Source: Arthrobacter sp. QXT-31 (GTDB lineage: Bacteria > Actinomycetota > Actinomycetes > Actinomycetales > Micrococcaceae). Taken from it: a DNA stretch of 64,000 bases. How positions within the stretch are numbered: the first letter of the stretch is position 1; each line of letters begins with the position of its first letter. Below are positions 35,865-44,884 of this stretch, piece after piece. Below the pieces are notes generated by a model that saw only the letters and a list, made by a program, of their open reading frames with translations, did not search any database and had not been told where the DNA came from. The stretch spans positions 3,348,001 through 3,412,000 of the forward strand of contig NZ_CP019304.1 in the NCBI RefSeq assembly GCF_001969265.1. The letters are read 5' to 3'. The position numbers were made by a program, and so were the translations under genes.

Positions 35865-36362
35865 ATGGATGGTTTCATTGACGACATCAAGTTCGCGGTG
35901 CAGCATGGCCGCTGGGTCCTCGCTCTAGCCGGCACGTTGGCCCTCCCGGACATCTGCGCCGCCATGCAGTCCGAGAACGGCCAGACCACGGGCTCGAAAT
36001 ACAAGAACTGGGTCCGCGCCCATCTGGCAGAAAAATACCCTCGGCTTGATCCCGGTGAGATGTACAAGATGCGCTGCAGCCTTCTTCATCAAGGCACATC
36101 GTCGACGGTGAAGTACAGTCGAATCATCTTTATCGGCCCTGAATCCAACCTCCAGATCCACAACGGACTCGTGAGGCACGGTGACGAATCCGTACTGATC
36201 CTCGACCTTCCAACCTTTTGCGCCGACGTAATAGCCGCCGTAAACGCGTGGCGTGATGCCGTCAAGGAAACAGCGAACTACCGCCGGAATATCAAAACGA
36301 TGATGCGTTGGAGGCCCGAAGGCATCGCCCCTTTCATTGCCGGCGGCCGGGTACTTACCTGA
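35865..36362 (+). CDS. hypothetical protein, 165 residues
   Basis: Starts at ATG 35865, five bases after GGGGAG; ATG 35853 is less well placed. The protein is soluble and mixed alpha/beta, with MYKMRCSLLHQG in the middle, a phrase seen in several small families related to HEPN-like proteins, and an RIIFIGPESNLQIH strand. I do not recognise a named family. It sits alone between an intact and a broken acyltransferase gene, in the mosaic part of the window. Confidence 0.6.
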   Translation: MDGFIDDIKFAVQHGRWVLALAGTLALPDICAAMQSENGQTTGSKYKNWVRAHLAEKYPRLDPGEMYKMRCSLLHQGTSSTVKYSRIIFIGPESNLQIHNGLVRHGDESVLILDLPTFCADVIAAVNAWRDAVKETANYRRNIKTMMRWRPEGIAPFIAGGRVLT

Positions 36363-36446
36363 TCCACGAATAGGTTCCGCCCGACTGGTTATGGGGACGG
36401 ATGCGTTTCCCGGATCCAGCAGAATCAGGGCAACTACTTCTGGGGG

Positions 36447-36752
36447 ATGAAGCCATTGGGCGCGCATGCAAACGTTATTCGTAACCGTCTGGGCCGGGAC
36501 AACGCGCTCAACCTCATCCGGCTTCTGCTGGCCGTGCTTGTGATCGTGTCCCATGCCTTCCCTATCGCCGGGTTCGGAGCGGACGCCGCTTTTGGCGGCT
36601 TGGGACTCAGAAGCTTCGCGGTGGGCGGGGTCTTTGCCATTAGCTGTTACCTCATCACACAGAGCCGTTACCGCAGCGACCTCACGACGTACTCCATCGA
36701 GCGGGCCCTGCCGGTCGCGGCGCTACGGTGCAGAAACTTCCGGCCCCGGTGA
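36447..36752 (+). pseudogene. truncated OafA-like acyltransferase, N-terminal remnant
   Basis: The first 80 or so codons (NALNLIRLLLAVLVIVSHAFP, GGLGLRSFAVGGVFAISCYLITQSR) are clearly the first two helices of an acyltransferase-3 protein. After about 36700 the similarity ends, and the frame stops at 36752 instead of continuing for about 300 residues. The rest of the gene has been deleted, and the next gene is the subtilase. Its start region is normal, so a short product could still be made. Confidence 0.75.
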
Positions 36753-36918
36753 AAACCGGGTGGCCGGGTCGCACCTGCGTAACTATTTCGGGAAGACCGG
36801 ACCCGTTATGCCGTCCCCGAGGGCACTGCCGCTAAACTCGATCCTGAACGCGGCGGGGGCCGCGACTCATAACTGCGCCTCGGCACCAGCGGCTGGGGCG
36901 CCGTACAGGATGGTCTCG
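36753..36918. other. junction between acyltransferase remnant and subtilase
   Basis: A 166-base stretch open in the subtilase frame but without family similarity. It presumably carries the subtilase promoter and the deletion scar of the acyltransferase remnant. No repeat or element end is visible. Confidence 0.35.
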
Positions 36919-39135
36919 ATGTCACTTACGCGCCGAACACGCTTCTCTGCTGCCATCATGTCCGCCGGCATCGCCGGCCTGGTGGCATCGGCCCTCGTTG
37001 TGCCTCCCGCGTCAGCGGCCGACGGCGATCCCCACCTGCCGTCCATCCCTCGCCGGCCGTCTGTCTCCACCGCGCCCACGGACCAGTTCATCGTGAAGTT
37101 CAAGAGCACGGGCCGGTCCAGCTCTGCCCTGCGCGCCCAGTCGGTCACGCGCGCGGCCGCCAAGCTCGATGCCACCGCCAAGGACCTGCGGGCCACCGTC
37201 AACGGCGCGCGCGTGGTGCGCACCAGCAAGGAACTTGGCCAGGACGACGCCGACAAGCTGCTCGCCTCCCTCCGCGCCGATCCCGCCGTCGCCTACGCCG
37301 AACCGGACGTGAAGCTGCAGGCCAAAGCCGCGGACCCGAACGACACGTTCTTCCCCTGGCAGTGGAACCTGTCCGCGGAAACCGGCGGCATCAAGGCCAC
37401 CCGCGCCTGGGACGTCACCCAGGGCGCCGGGCAGGTGGTGGCCGTCATCGACACCGGCAAGACTGATCACGTTGACCTGAACGCCAACATGCTCCCCGGC
37501 TACGACATGATCGCCGATGACAGCGACGCCCGTGACGGCGACGGCCGGGACCCCGACGCCACGGACGAGGGCGACTGGTCCACCGCAGGCCAGTGCAGCA
37601 GTGGTTCGTTCGAAATGGCATCCTCCTGGCACGGCACCCATGTTGCCGGCATCATCGCCGCCGTCGCCAACAACGCGGAAGGCGTCGCTGGCATCGCGCC
37701 CATGGCCAAGATCCTGCCGGTCCGCGTACTGGGCCCCTGCGGCGGACAGCTTTCCGACATCGCCGACGCCATCATCTGGGCTTCCGGCGGCGCGGTGGAC
37801 GGTGTGCCGGCCAACCCCAACCCGGCCCGCGTGATCAACCTCAGCCTCGGCGGCAGCACAGACCCCGAAAACCCCGCCTGCCCGCGAACCTTCCAGGACG
37901 CCATCGACGCCGCCACCGCCCGGGGCTCGGTGGTGGTTGCGGCCGCCGGCAACGAGATGGCGGACGCCTCCACCTCCAGCCCGGCTAACTGCGACAACGT
38001 CATCGCCGTCGCAGCCAGCGGCCGCACCGGCGCCCTGGCGCCCTACTCCAACTTCGGATCCGCCGTCGACATCACCGCCCCCGGCGGCGACATGAGGCCC
38101 ACCAGCGTCATCGACCCGGACAGCGGCGTCCCCAACGGCATCCTCTCCACCCTGAACGACGGCGACCAGACCGCCGGGCGGGAAGCCTACTTCTTCGCCG
38201 AAGGCACCTCCGCCGCGGCACCGCACGTCTCCGGCGCGGCCGCGCTGCTGATGGCCCAGATGGGCCCGACGGCGACCCCCGCCGCCGTCGAAGCCCGCCT
38301 TAAGCGCACCGCACGGCCCATGCCCGACGACTGCCCGCAGGGCTGCGGCACCGGCCGGCTGGACGCCGCCACCGCCGTGCTGCACATGACCGCGGTCCTC
38401 GCCGCAGGGGACTTCACCGGTGACGGCAAGGCCGACATCCTGGCCCGCGAAAACTCCGGCTTCCTGTGGCTCTACCCGGGCAACGGTGCCGGCGGCTGGC
38501 TGGCCCGGAAGCAGGTGGGCTCCGGCTGGAACGGTTTGACGTCCCTCGTGGCCCCAGGTGACTTCAACGGCGACCGGCGCGCGGACGTTCTGGCCCGCGA
38601 CGCCTCGGGCGCGATGTGGCTGTACCCGGGCAACGGCACAGGCGGCTGGCTGGCCCGCAAGCAGGTGGGCTCCGGCTGGAACGGGTTCACCGCCATCGTG
38701 GGCGCGGGCGACCTCAACGGCGACGGCAAGGCCGACGTGCTGGCCCGCGACAGCACCGGCGTCCTCTGGCTCTACCCCGGCAACGGGCGGGGCGGCTGGC
38801 TGACCCGGAGCAAGGTGGGCTCGGGCTGGAACGCGATGACCGCCATCGTGGGCCCCGGCGACCTGACCGGGGACCGCAAGGCCGACCTCCTGGCACGCAA
38901 CGCCGACGGCGTCCTGTTTCGCTACTCCGGCAACGGCCGCGGCGGCTTCGGCAGCAGCGTCCGGCTGGGATCCGGCTGGAACTCCATGACCACCATCACT
39001 GGCCGCGGCGACTACAGCGGCGACGCCCGGACGGACATCCTGTCCGTGGACATCAACGGCACGCTGTGGCTCTACCGCGGCAACGGCCTGGGCGGCTTCT
39101 CCGCTGCCACGCAAGCCGGCACCAACTGGGACTAA
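36919..39135 (+). CDS. secreted subtilisin-like protease with C-terminal FG-GAP/VCBS repeats
   Basis: A 738-residue exported S8 protease. The signal peptide covers residues 1-37 (ending PPASAA). An I9-type propeptide follows (DQFIVKFKSTG to PAVAYAEPDVKLQ). The catalytic domain has Asp in VVAVIDTGKTDHVDLN, His in WHGTHVAGIIAA and Ser in EGTSAAAPHVSGAAALL. From about residue 490, five near-identical units of about 47 residues (GDFTGDGKADILARENSG, LYPGNGAGGWLARKQVGSG) form a beta-propeller-like, possibly carbohydrate-binding module. ATG 36919 is chosen because AGGA lies eight bases upstream and it starts directly with the signal peptide. A similar repeat module is in the protein at 44885-46360. 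Confidence 0.92.
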   Translation: MSLTRRTRFSAAIMSAGIAGLVASALVVPPASAADGDPHLPSIPRRPSVSTAPTDQFIVKFKSTGRSSSALRAQSVTRAAAKLDATAKDLRATVNGARVVRTSKELGQDDADKLLASLRADPAVAYAEPDVKLQAKAADPNDTFFPWQWNLSAETGGIKATRAWDVTQGAGQVVAVIDTGKTDHVDLNANMLPGYDMIADDSDARDGDGRDPDATDEGDWSTAGQCSSGSFEMASSWHGTHVAGIIAAVANNAEGVAGIAPMAKILPVRVLGPCGGQLSDIADAIIWASGGAVDGVPANPNPARVINLSLGGSTDPENPACPRTFQDAIDAATARGSVVVAAAGNEMADASTSSPANCDNVIAVAASGRTGALAPYSNFGSAVDITAPGGDMRPTSVIDPDSGVPNGILSTLNDGDQTAGREAYFFAEGTSAAAPHVSGAAALLMAQMGPTATPAAVEARLKRTARPMPDDCPQGCGTGRLDAATAVLHMTAVLAAGDFTGDGKADILARENSGFLWLYPGNGAGGWLARKQVGSGWNGLTSLVAPGDFNGDRRADVLARDASGAMWLYPGNGTGGWLARKQVGSGWNGFTAIVGAGDLNGDGKADVLARDSTGVLWLYPGNGRGGWLTRSKVGSGWNAMTAIVGPGDLTGDRKADLLARNADGVLFRYSGNGRGGFGSSVRLGSGWNSMTTITGRGDYSGDARTDILSVDINGTLWLYRGNGLGGFSAATQAGTNWD

Positions 39136-39147
39136 AACCCCCACCAA

Positions 39148-39170
39148 GCGCGAACGTACACTTGTGGCCC
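39148..39170. repeat. half of a recurrent palindrome
   Basis: A 23-base segment starting gcgcgaacgtacac is identical at 21 positions to one arm of the inverted repeat at 44828-44875. Here only one arm is present, 12 bases after the subtilase stop. It may be a decayed copy of the same element. Confidence 0.55.
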
Positions 39171-39303
39171 TCGCGCACTTGCCGCGTGTGCCCGCCGATC
39201 CGCAAAAAAGTGAAAAGGGAGTATATTAGCACTGGCAGATGCCCTTCTGTAATGCATTCAGAGTATTAATTTCAGAATGCGGAATTAGGGAAGTGAGGAT
39301 TCC

Positions 39304-40773
39304 ATGGCTCACACAATTCCCCCGGGTGCCAGTACGCGCCTGTACAACGAAGACCTCGCGCCGGCCGAACACCGCACATGGGGTTTCTATTCGCTGTTTG
39401 CGATGTGGATGTCCGACATCCACTCGCTGGGCGGCTACACCTTCGCGGCCGGCCTCTTCGCGTTGGGTCTCGGGGCCTGGCAGGTTTTCCTGGCACTCGT
39501 TGTGGGAATCATCCTCGTTTTCTTCCTGATGAATTTCTCCGGCTACGCAGGCCAGAAGACCGGCGTCCCCTACCCGGTGCTCGCCCGGATCTCGTTCGGA
39601 ACGTTCGGAGCCAACCTCCCGGCCCTCCTCCGTGCCCTCGTCGCCATCGCCTGGTACGGCATCCAGACCTGGCTCGCCTCCCGGGCGGTCATCATCATCG
39701 CGCTGAAGATCTGGCCCGAGCTCGAGGGGCTGACCCGGAACAACTTCCTGGGTGAATCCACCCTCGGCTGGCTCGCGTTCCTGCTGATGTGGTCGCTGCA
39801 GCTGCTGCTGCTTCGGAACGGCATGGAGACGATCCGGAGATTCCAGGACTGGGCCGGCCCGGCCGTGTGGGCGGTGATGGGCCTCCTGGTCATCTACATT
39901 CTGGTCAATGCGGGCTGGAACCTGTCCCTGGACCTGCCGGGTGGAACTGCACAATGGGGCACCACGCACGCCTTCTTTGCCGCCGTCGCGCTGACCGTGA
40001 CCTACTTCTCCACCCTGATGCTGAACTTCTGCGACTTCTCCCGCTTCGCCCCGACCCGCAAGGCGGTCCGCACGGCGAACCTGTGGGGGCTGCCCGTGAA
40101 CTTCATCGCCTTCTCCGTGGTCTCCGTGGTGGTCACGGCCGGAACCTTCCAGCTCTACGGGGAGTACATCTACGACCCAGTGGAAATCGTCGGGCGGATC
40201 GGCAGCATCTGGGCCCTGCTGCTCGGCGCCGTGACCTTCGCTGTTGCGACGCTGGGAATCAACGTCGTGGCAAACTTCGTCTCACCGGCCTACGACCTGG
40301 CGAACGTCTGGCCATCCAAGATCGACTTCAAGCGGGGCGGCCTGATCGCCGCGACGATCGCCCTCCTGATTACGCCCTGGAACCTCTTCAACAGCCCTGT
40401 GGTGATCAACCTGTTCCTTGGCGGCCTGGGTGCGCTGCTCGGCCCGCTGTTCGGAATCATCATGGTGGACTACTACGTGCTCCGCAAACAGCACGTGCTG
40501 GTGCCGGACCTCTTCATTGAGCAGGGCTACTACACCTATACGGGCGGCTGGAACCGCAAGGCCGACATTTCATTCATCGTCTCCGCCGTGCCCGCAGTGG
40601 TCATTGCGCTCGTCCCCGTCTTTGGCGCCCTCTCGGCCTTCTCATGGTTCATCGGAGCTGCCCTTGCGGCCGTGGTGCACTACGCCCTCTCGCGCAACGA
40701 TACGACGCTTGCTGCCTCCGTCAGGGCGGCAACCGAGGCGGAAATCGCCGAGGACGCGGAGTCCAAACGCTGA
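39304..40773 (+). CDS. NCS1-family nucleobase/hydantoin/allantoin permease
   Basis: A 489-residue symporter with about 12 helices. NCS1 marks are FYSLFAMWMSDIHSLGGYTFAAGLF at helix 1, GVPYPVLARISFGTFGANLPALLRA, IAWYGIQTWL and NLWGLPVNFIAF. The substrate is likely a purine, pyrimidine, allantoin or hydantoin. ATG 39304 is preceded by GTGAGGA. An inverted repeat gcattc-N15-gaatgc at 39254-39280 lies in the leader and could be an operator. No catabolic genes flank it. Confidence 0.88.
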   Translation: MAHTIPPGASTRLYNEDLAPAEHRTWGFYSLFAMWMSDIHSLGGYTFAAGLFALGLGAWQVFLALVVGIILVFFLMNFSGYAGQKTGVPYPVLARISFGTFGANLPALLRALVAIAWYGIQTWLASRAVIIIALKIWPELEGLTRNNFLGESTLGWLAFLLMWSLQLLLLRNGMETIRRFQDWAGPAVWAVMGLLVIYILVNAGWNLSLDLPGGTAQWGTTHAFFAAVALTVTYFSTLMLNFCDFSRFAPTRKAVRTANLWGLPVNFIAFSVVSVVVTAGTFQLYGEYIYDPVEIVGRIGSIWALLLGAVTFAVATLGINVVANFVSPAYDLANVWPSKIDFKRGGLIAATIALLITPWNLFNSPVVINLFLGGLGALLGPLFGIIMVDYYVLRKQHVLVPDLFIEQGYYTYTGGWNRKADISFIVSAVPAVVIALVPVFGALSAFSWFIGAALAAVVHYALSRNDTTLAASVRAATEAEIAEDAESKR

Positions 40774-41443
40774 AGTCCGTTCAGATTGCGACTCCATGCA
40801 TTCGGTCACCTTCTTATGGATAGGTGACGTGGCTTAAATGTGCGGCCAGTTGCCGGTGAATGTCGCCATACCGGCTGGTCAGTGCGTATGCGCGCAACCA
40901 AGTAATAGGTGAGGCCGAAAAACGAGTACTTAATGGGGGTGCGAGCTAGTTGCACTTCACCTAGGGTAGGTAAATCTCAAGTCCTCTAGTCACAGGGGCG
41001 AAGTAGCGGCAAGGCCAGCTGGGGGAGCCTCGGTGCGGATAAGAGAAGTACGGGATCTGCACCCTTTTCCTGTCCTTACACGTCTACCTGCGCGCTGAAG
41101 CGCAGTCACAATCAAAGCAAAAGAATGAAAAATCCGAACTTATGACGCTCGGATAGTCGCTTTCCAGTCTATTTGACGCGCCTGGAAAGCGCCGGCGAAG
41201 AGCTCTGGTGGGCTGACGCCGGATTAGGCCGTTGGCCATGGGAAATCCATCCGAGCGCTGTAATCGCGCACCCCTGCGCCTTCGTCGCGCTTGGATAACC
41301 TGGTCGTTTGTTCTCCGTCCGGGCCCTTCGGAGCGAATAGGGGTGAACGCAGGGCTGTTTCCCATGGAATTCACATTTTTGAGTATCAAAGTGCAAATGG
41401 AAGTAACTAGGGCATATGTGCCCGCCTGGGATTGGGAGAAATC
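40774..41443. other. 670-base gap, no gene recognised
   Basis: Contains only short overlapping frames without ribosome sites or recognisable families. It shows no clear repeat, tRNA or hairpin. The right end holds the promoter and ribosome site of the 30-residue peptide ORF at 41444. Confidence 0.4.
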
Positions 41444-41536
41444 ATGAGCACAAAGTGGGGTTTCGTTGGGATCGTGGCTGTTTTTGCCGTAGTGACAGTG
41501 ATCTGCGCGGGGTTGTACCTGCTGGCGATTTTATGA
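41444..41536 (+). CDS. membrane micro-peptide, 30 residues
   Basis: ATG 41444 is five bases after GGGAG. The 30-residue product is four polar residues (STKW) and then one continuous hydrophobic helix (FVGIVAVFAVVTVICAGLYL), ending LAIL. Good start signals and an almost pure membrane composition support translation. No family is recognised. It stands alone between the NCS1 permease and the lipoprotein. Confidence 0.55.
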   Translation: MSTKWGFVGIVAVFAVVTVICAGLYLLAIL

Positions 41537-41628
41537 TCCCCGCAGTCGAGAGCAGTGTCTGCTGACACCTCACAGCTGCTCCAATAGCTGGCAAGGGGAC
41601 GCGAGTGGCCGCCGGCTACACGCGCGGC

Positions 41629-42333
41629 TCAGCCATTCGTACCGTCCGGATCGGGGCTCCCGCCGCGGTTCCGCGCTTCGTCCGACCCGCCGTCGCCACG
41701 ACCTGCCTCATGATCTCCGTGGCAGGAGTGGTTTCCGTGATGTTCGGCGTGACCGCACTCGACACCAGCCGTCGGGGGATCTGTAGGCACGGGATCCACC
41801 TGCCTGAAGCCGGGGTCGACAGCCGGTGGTGTCTTGGTTGGAACCGGGGCCGCACCCTTCTTGGCCGCGGCATCCTCGGCTGCCTTCTTAGCTTCCGCGG
41901 CTTTTTTGGCAGCGGCGGCCTTCTTGGCTTCGGCGGCTTTGGCTGCCTTCTTAGCTTGGGCCGCTTCGGCGGCCTCCCTGGCCGCTTCGGCCTTCCCGGC
42001 TGCTGCTGCCTTGGCCGCGGTTGCCGCTTTGGCAGCCGCAGCCGCTTTGGCTGCCGCAGCCTCAACGGCCGCTGCCTTGGCGTCAGCCTGGGCGTCTTCA
42101 GCCGCCTTCGCCTCGGCGCTCTTTACGGCCTCGGCAGCATTCCACTGGGAAACCCCGATTTCCGGCCCCTCGGTGGAGCCCGCCCCGGTGCTGTAGCTGC
42201 TGCCGCCGGTGCCGGCGGCCGTGGAGCCTGCAGGCTGGGGGTATGACGCCGGGTCGGCGGTACCTGCCTCACATGCCGAGGTGGCAAGCAGAACCGAGAG
42301 CATGGCAACGGACAGCAGACATTTCCTGCGCAT
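41629..42333 (-). CDS. Ala/Lys-rich lipoprotein
   Basis: A 234-residue protein with a lipoprotein signal peptide: MRRKCLL, a hydrophobic core and the lipobox LLATSAC. Residues 60-165 form a long, low-complexity Ala/Lys/Glu helix of the TolA type (KAAEAKKAAAAKKAAEAKK), probably a coiled rod through the wall. A Pro-rich part follows. The last 50 residues are His/Gly/Asp-rich in this frame, whereas another frame (ending at 41616) reads TPNITETTPATEIMRQVV, so a frameshift near 41780 is possible. ATG 42333 has AGAGGA 10 bases upstream. Confidence 0.7.
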   Translation of the reverse strand: MRRKCLLSVAMLSVLLATSACEAGTADPASYPQPAGSTAAGTGGSSYSTGAGSTEGPEIGVSQWNAAEAVKSAEAKAAEDAQADAKAAAVEAAAAKAAAAAKAATAAKAAAAGKAEAAREAAEAAQAKKAAKAAEAKKAAAAKKAAEAKKAAEDAAAKKGAAPVPTKTPPAVDPGFRQVDPVPTDPPTAGVECGHAEHHGNHSCHGDHEAGRGDGGSDEARNRGGSPDPDGTNG

Positions 42334-42542
42334 GAGAACAAAATCCTCTTCGGGGGTGCGAAACGGGCAGGCCGCCGGGAAACGAGTCCTGCCCGAAAGT
42401 TGGGCGCGGTCTGAGGCAAAGCAAAGGCCGCTGCCCCCTGGGGACTTACCACACGAACGGGGACCCTGACTGTTCTGTCGGGCGTGTGTGCCAACCGGTG
42501 ACACAAACGTTACATTGACCCGAAGCGACAGGCCAATTGTGT

Positions 42543-43391
42543 GATCCACGGCTATACAACCAGGCGATGCTCGACGCCGTCGCCCGTTCCGGCATGAGTG
42601 TCACCGAGAACATGGCCAAGCAGACTGACGCCTACGGGCGGAACGTCTACAGCCAGGGCCAGCTCCAGGCCAACCTGGTCGACACGTTCAACAAGACGAA
42701 GACCGCGGCCGGCCAGTTCGGCATCACCGGCACCGCCGCCGACAACCTTGCCCGCGATATCCTCGGCATCCCGCGCGGCGTGGATATCAAGTCGTGGATG
42801 AGCGACTACGCCAAGCGCATGGCCGAACAGACTCTCGGTGCCATGAACGCCGTGGACGGCAAGACGGTGAACACCTACGTGAACCACCACGAGACGACGT
42901 TCATCCGGGTCGAACGGTCCGAGTCGGTACACAACTCCACCGGTGCCGCCGCTGGCCGCTCCGGTGCGCGCACCGGGTTCTGGACCGGCGGTGCCGTGCG
43001 CCACTTCGACGGCGGCGGGTTCAACGGTCCGGTCTTCGGCCCGGGCACCGGCACCTCCGACTCGATCTTCGCCGCCCTGTCGAACGGTGAGTTCGTCATG
43101 AAGGCCGCCGCCGTGAACCACTACGGCCTGCCGCTGATGGAGGCCCTGAACTCCGGCACGGTCCCGTCCGGCATGGCGCATGCCCCGGCCACCTCCAACG
43201 GCTACGCCGGCTCTGCCGGTACGGCCGGTACGGCACTGCGCCCTGTCATCAACGTCACCGTGGAGGTCCCCGGCATGTCCGAACGGTTCACCGCGAAGAT
43301 ACGCGACGTGTCCACCCAGACGATCAGTTCCGCGCTCCAGGAGCTGTCGAACGGCCGCAACTCGTCCCAGAAGGGTGTGTACATCTCGTGA
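42543..43391 (+). pseudogene. phage tail tape-measure protein, C-terminal remnant
   Basis: About 280 codons of a tape-measure protein without its N-terminal bulk. The end is diagnostic: GGAVRHFDGGGFNGPVFGPG, TSDSIFAALSNGEFVMKAAAVNHYGLPLME and the C-terminal IRDVSTQTISSALQEL. The upstream helical part (AGQFGITGTAADNLARDILGIP) also fits. The frame opens abruptly near 42540 in the promoter region of the lipoprotein, with no ribosome site. No other phage gene adjoins it, so this is a residue of a deleted prophage or a transferred fragment. Confidence 0.82.
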
Positions 43392-43530
43392 GACATGGCA
43401 GCGTCATTAGGCGGTCCGCTGCCTTCACAGGCTCCGCACAGCACCGGGACAGAACGGCCAAAGCCCGGCTGGACAGGATGAGGGGGAAAGCTCCGGTAAC
43501 CGACGGAGCGTTACCCCTGAGGAGCCACCC

Positions 43531-44796
43531 ATGTACACGGAGACCGGCCACACCCCTGTCCCTCATGCCACTGTCCTGCAAGAAACGGCGCGGCCGCGGG
43601 ACAAAAAGCGGGTAGGTCCGGGCGTCTTCGTTACCTGCCTCGTGGCTGCCGGACTGCTGGGCGGGGGAGCGGCCACCGGTGTTGCGGCCCTGTGGCCCGA
43701 CGCCCCGGCACAGACAACCGCCACCGCCCAGGCCGCGATCAGCCCGGTGATCGTCAACAACACCGAGAGCGTCAACGTGGTCACGGCCGCCGCGCAGAAG
43801 GCCTCGCCCAGCGTGGTGACCATCAGCGCCACCTCCGGCAGCTCCGGAGGCACCGGCTCGGGTATCATCCTGGACACCGAAGGCCACATCCTCACCAACA
43901 CCCATGTGGTGACCCTGGACGGGGCAGCCGCGGATGCCGCCGTCGAGGTCCGCCTCAACGATGGGCAGGTTTATAAGGCGACCATCGTGGGCACCGACCC
44001 GCTCTCCGACCTGGCCGTCATCAAGATCGACGCCAACGGGCTGACCCCGGCAACGCTCGGCGACTCCGGCGCCGTCAACGTCGGCGACACCGCCATTGCC
44101 ATCGGCGCGCCGCTGGGGCTGAGCGGCACCGTCACGGACGGCATCGTCTCCGCGGTGAACCGCACCATCGAGACGGAGTCCTCTGCCACCTCCGGCGACG
44201 GGTCCTCCGGCGGCGGATCCTCCCAGGGCGGGTCTTCGCCGTACCCGTTCGGATCCCAGCAGGGCCTTTCGGCCTCGGCCCAGGATTCCGTCAGCATCAA
44301 CGTCATCCAGACGGACGCGGCCATCAACCCCGGAAACTCGGGCGGCGCCCTGGTCAACGCGCAGGGTGAGATCATCGGCGTCAACGTGGCCATCGCATCC
44401 GCCGCATCTACGTCCTCGTCCACGCAGAGCGGCAACATCGGCGTCGGGTTTTCCATCCCGATCAACCAGGCGAAGCGGGTGGCCGGGGAGATCATCGCCA
44501 CGGGTTCCGCCTCCCATGGCCAGCTGGGACTGTCCGTTCAGGACAAAACGTCCGGGCCGTCGTCGGACTTCACCGCCGGCGCGGAGGTGGCCTCGGTGAC
44601 CTCCGGGTCAGCGGCGGACAAGGCCGGGCTGGAGGCGGGCGACGTGGTCACCGGCCTGGCCGGCCGGACCGTCACCGACGCCTCAGAGCTGACGGCTGCC
44701 GCCCGTGAGCAGGCCGCCGGGTCCACCGTGACGGTCACCTTCCAGCGGAACGGCCAGGAGCAGTCTGCGGACATCACCCTGGACGCGGCGTCCTAG
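43531..44796 (+). CDS. HtrA/DegP-like membrane-anchored serine protease with PDZ domain
   Basis: A 421-residue extracytoplasmic quality-control protease. It has a short cytoplasmic N-terminus, one helix (about residues 31-53), a trypsin-like domain with His in ILTNTHVVTL, Asp in DPLSDLAVIKI and Ser in INPGNSGGALV, and a C-terminal PDZ domain (GAEVASVTSGSAADKAGLEAGDVV). A Ser/Gly-rich insertion (SSGGGSSQGGSSPYPFG) interrupts the protease domain, as in actinobacterial PepD-like proteins. ATG 43531 follows TGAGGAG. No sensor kinase pair is adjacent. Confidence 0.92.
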   Translation: MYTETGHTPVPHATVLQETARPRDKKRVGPGVFVTCLVAAGLLGGGAATGVAALWPDAPAQTTATAQAAISPVIVNNTESVNVVTAAAQKASPSVVTISATSGSSGGTGSGIILDTEGHILTNTHVVTLDGAAADAAVEVRLNDGQVYKATIVGTDPLSDLAVIKIDANGLTPATLGDSGAVNVGDTAIAIGAPLGLSGTVTDGIVSAVNRTIETESSATSGDGSSGGGSSQGGSSPYPFGSQQGLSASAQDSVSINVIQTDAAINPGNSGGALVNAQGEIIGVNVAIASAASTSSSTQSGNIGVGFSIPINQAKRVAGEIIATGSASHGQLGLSVQDKTSGPSSDFTAGAEVASVTSGSAADKAGLEAGDVVTGLAGRTVTDASELTAAAREQAAGSTVTVTFQRNGQEQSADITLDAAS

Positions 44797-44827
44797 ACGC
44801 TTTCGCGGCAGCCAGTGAGCCGCCGTC

Positions 44828-44875
44828 GGGCCCCAACTGTACGTTCGCCATAGCGCGAACGTACAGTTGAGGCCC
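44828..44875. repeat. 20-bp inverted repeat between convergent genes
   Basis: The arms at 44828-44847 and 44856-44875 are complementary except at one position, with an eight-base loop. The core is caactgtacgttcg. It lies between the converging htrA-like and LamG genes, so it can act as a bidirectional terminator. One arm recurs at 39148-39170, which points to a repeated element rather than a private terminator. Confidence 0.75.
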
Positions 44876-44884
44876 TTGCCGGTT

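Noticed and set aside
38385..39135. Regularly spaced repeats that could suggest a CRISPR or tandem array
   Set aside because: They are in-frame, about 47-codon FG-GAP-like protein repeats with diverged DNA; there are no short identical direct repeats with unique spacers.
37012..39147. A 711-codon open frame on the minus strand opposite the subtilase
   Set aside because: It is a GC-rich shadow: Val/Gly/Ala/Arg composition, no domain, no ribosome site, while the plus strand has a complete protease with catalytic triad.
41830..42130. Low-complexity gcc/ctt-rich tract resembling a DNA satellite
   Set aside because: It is explained by the Ala/Lys coiled rod of the lipoprotein on the minus strand.
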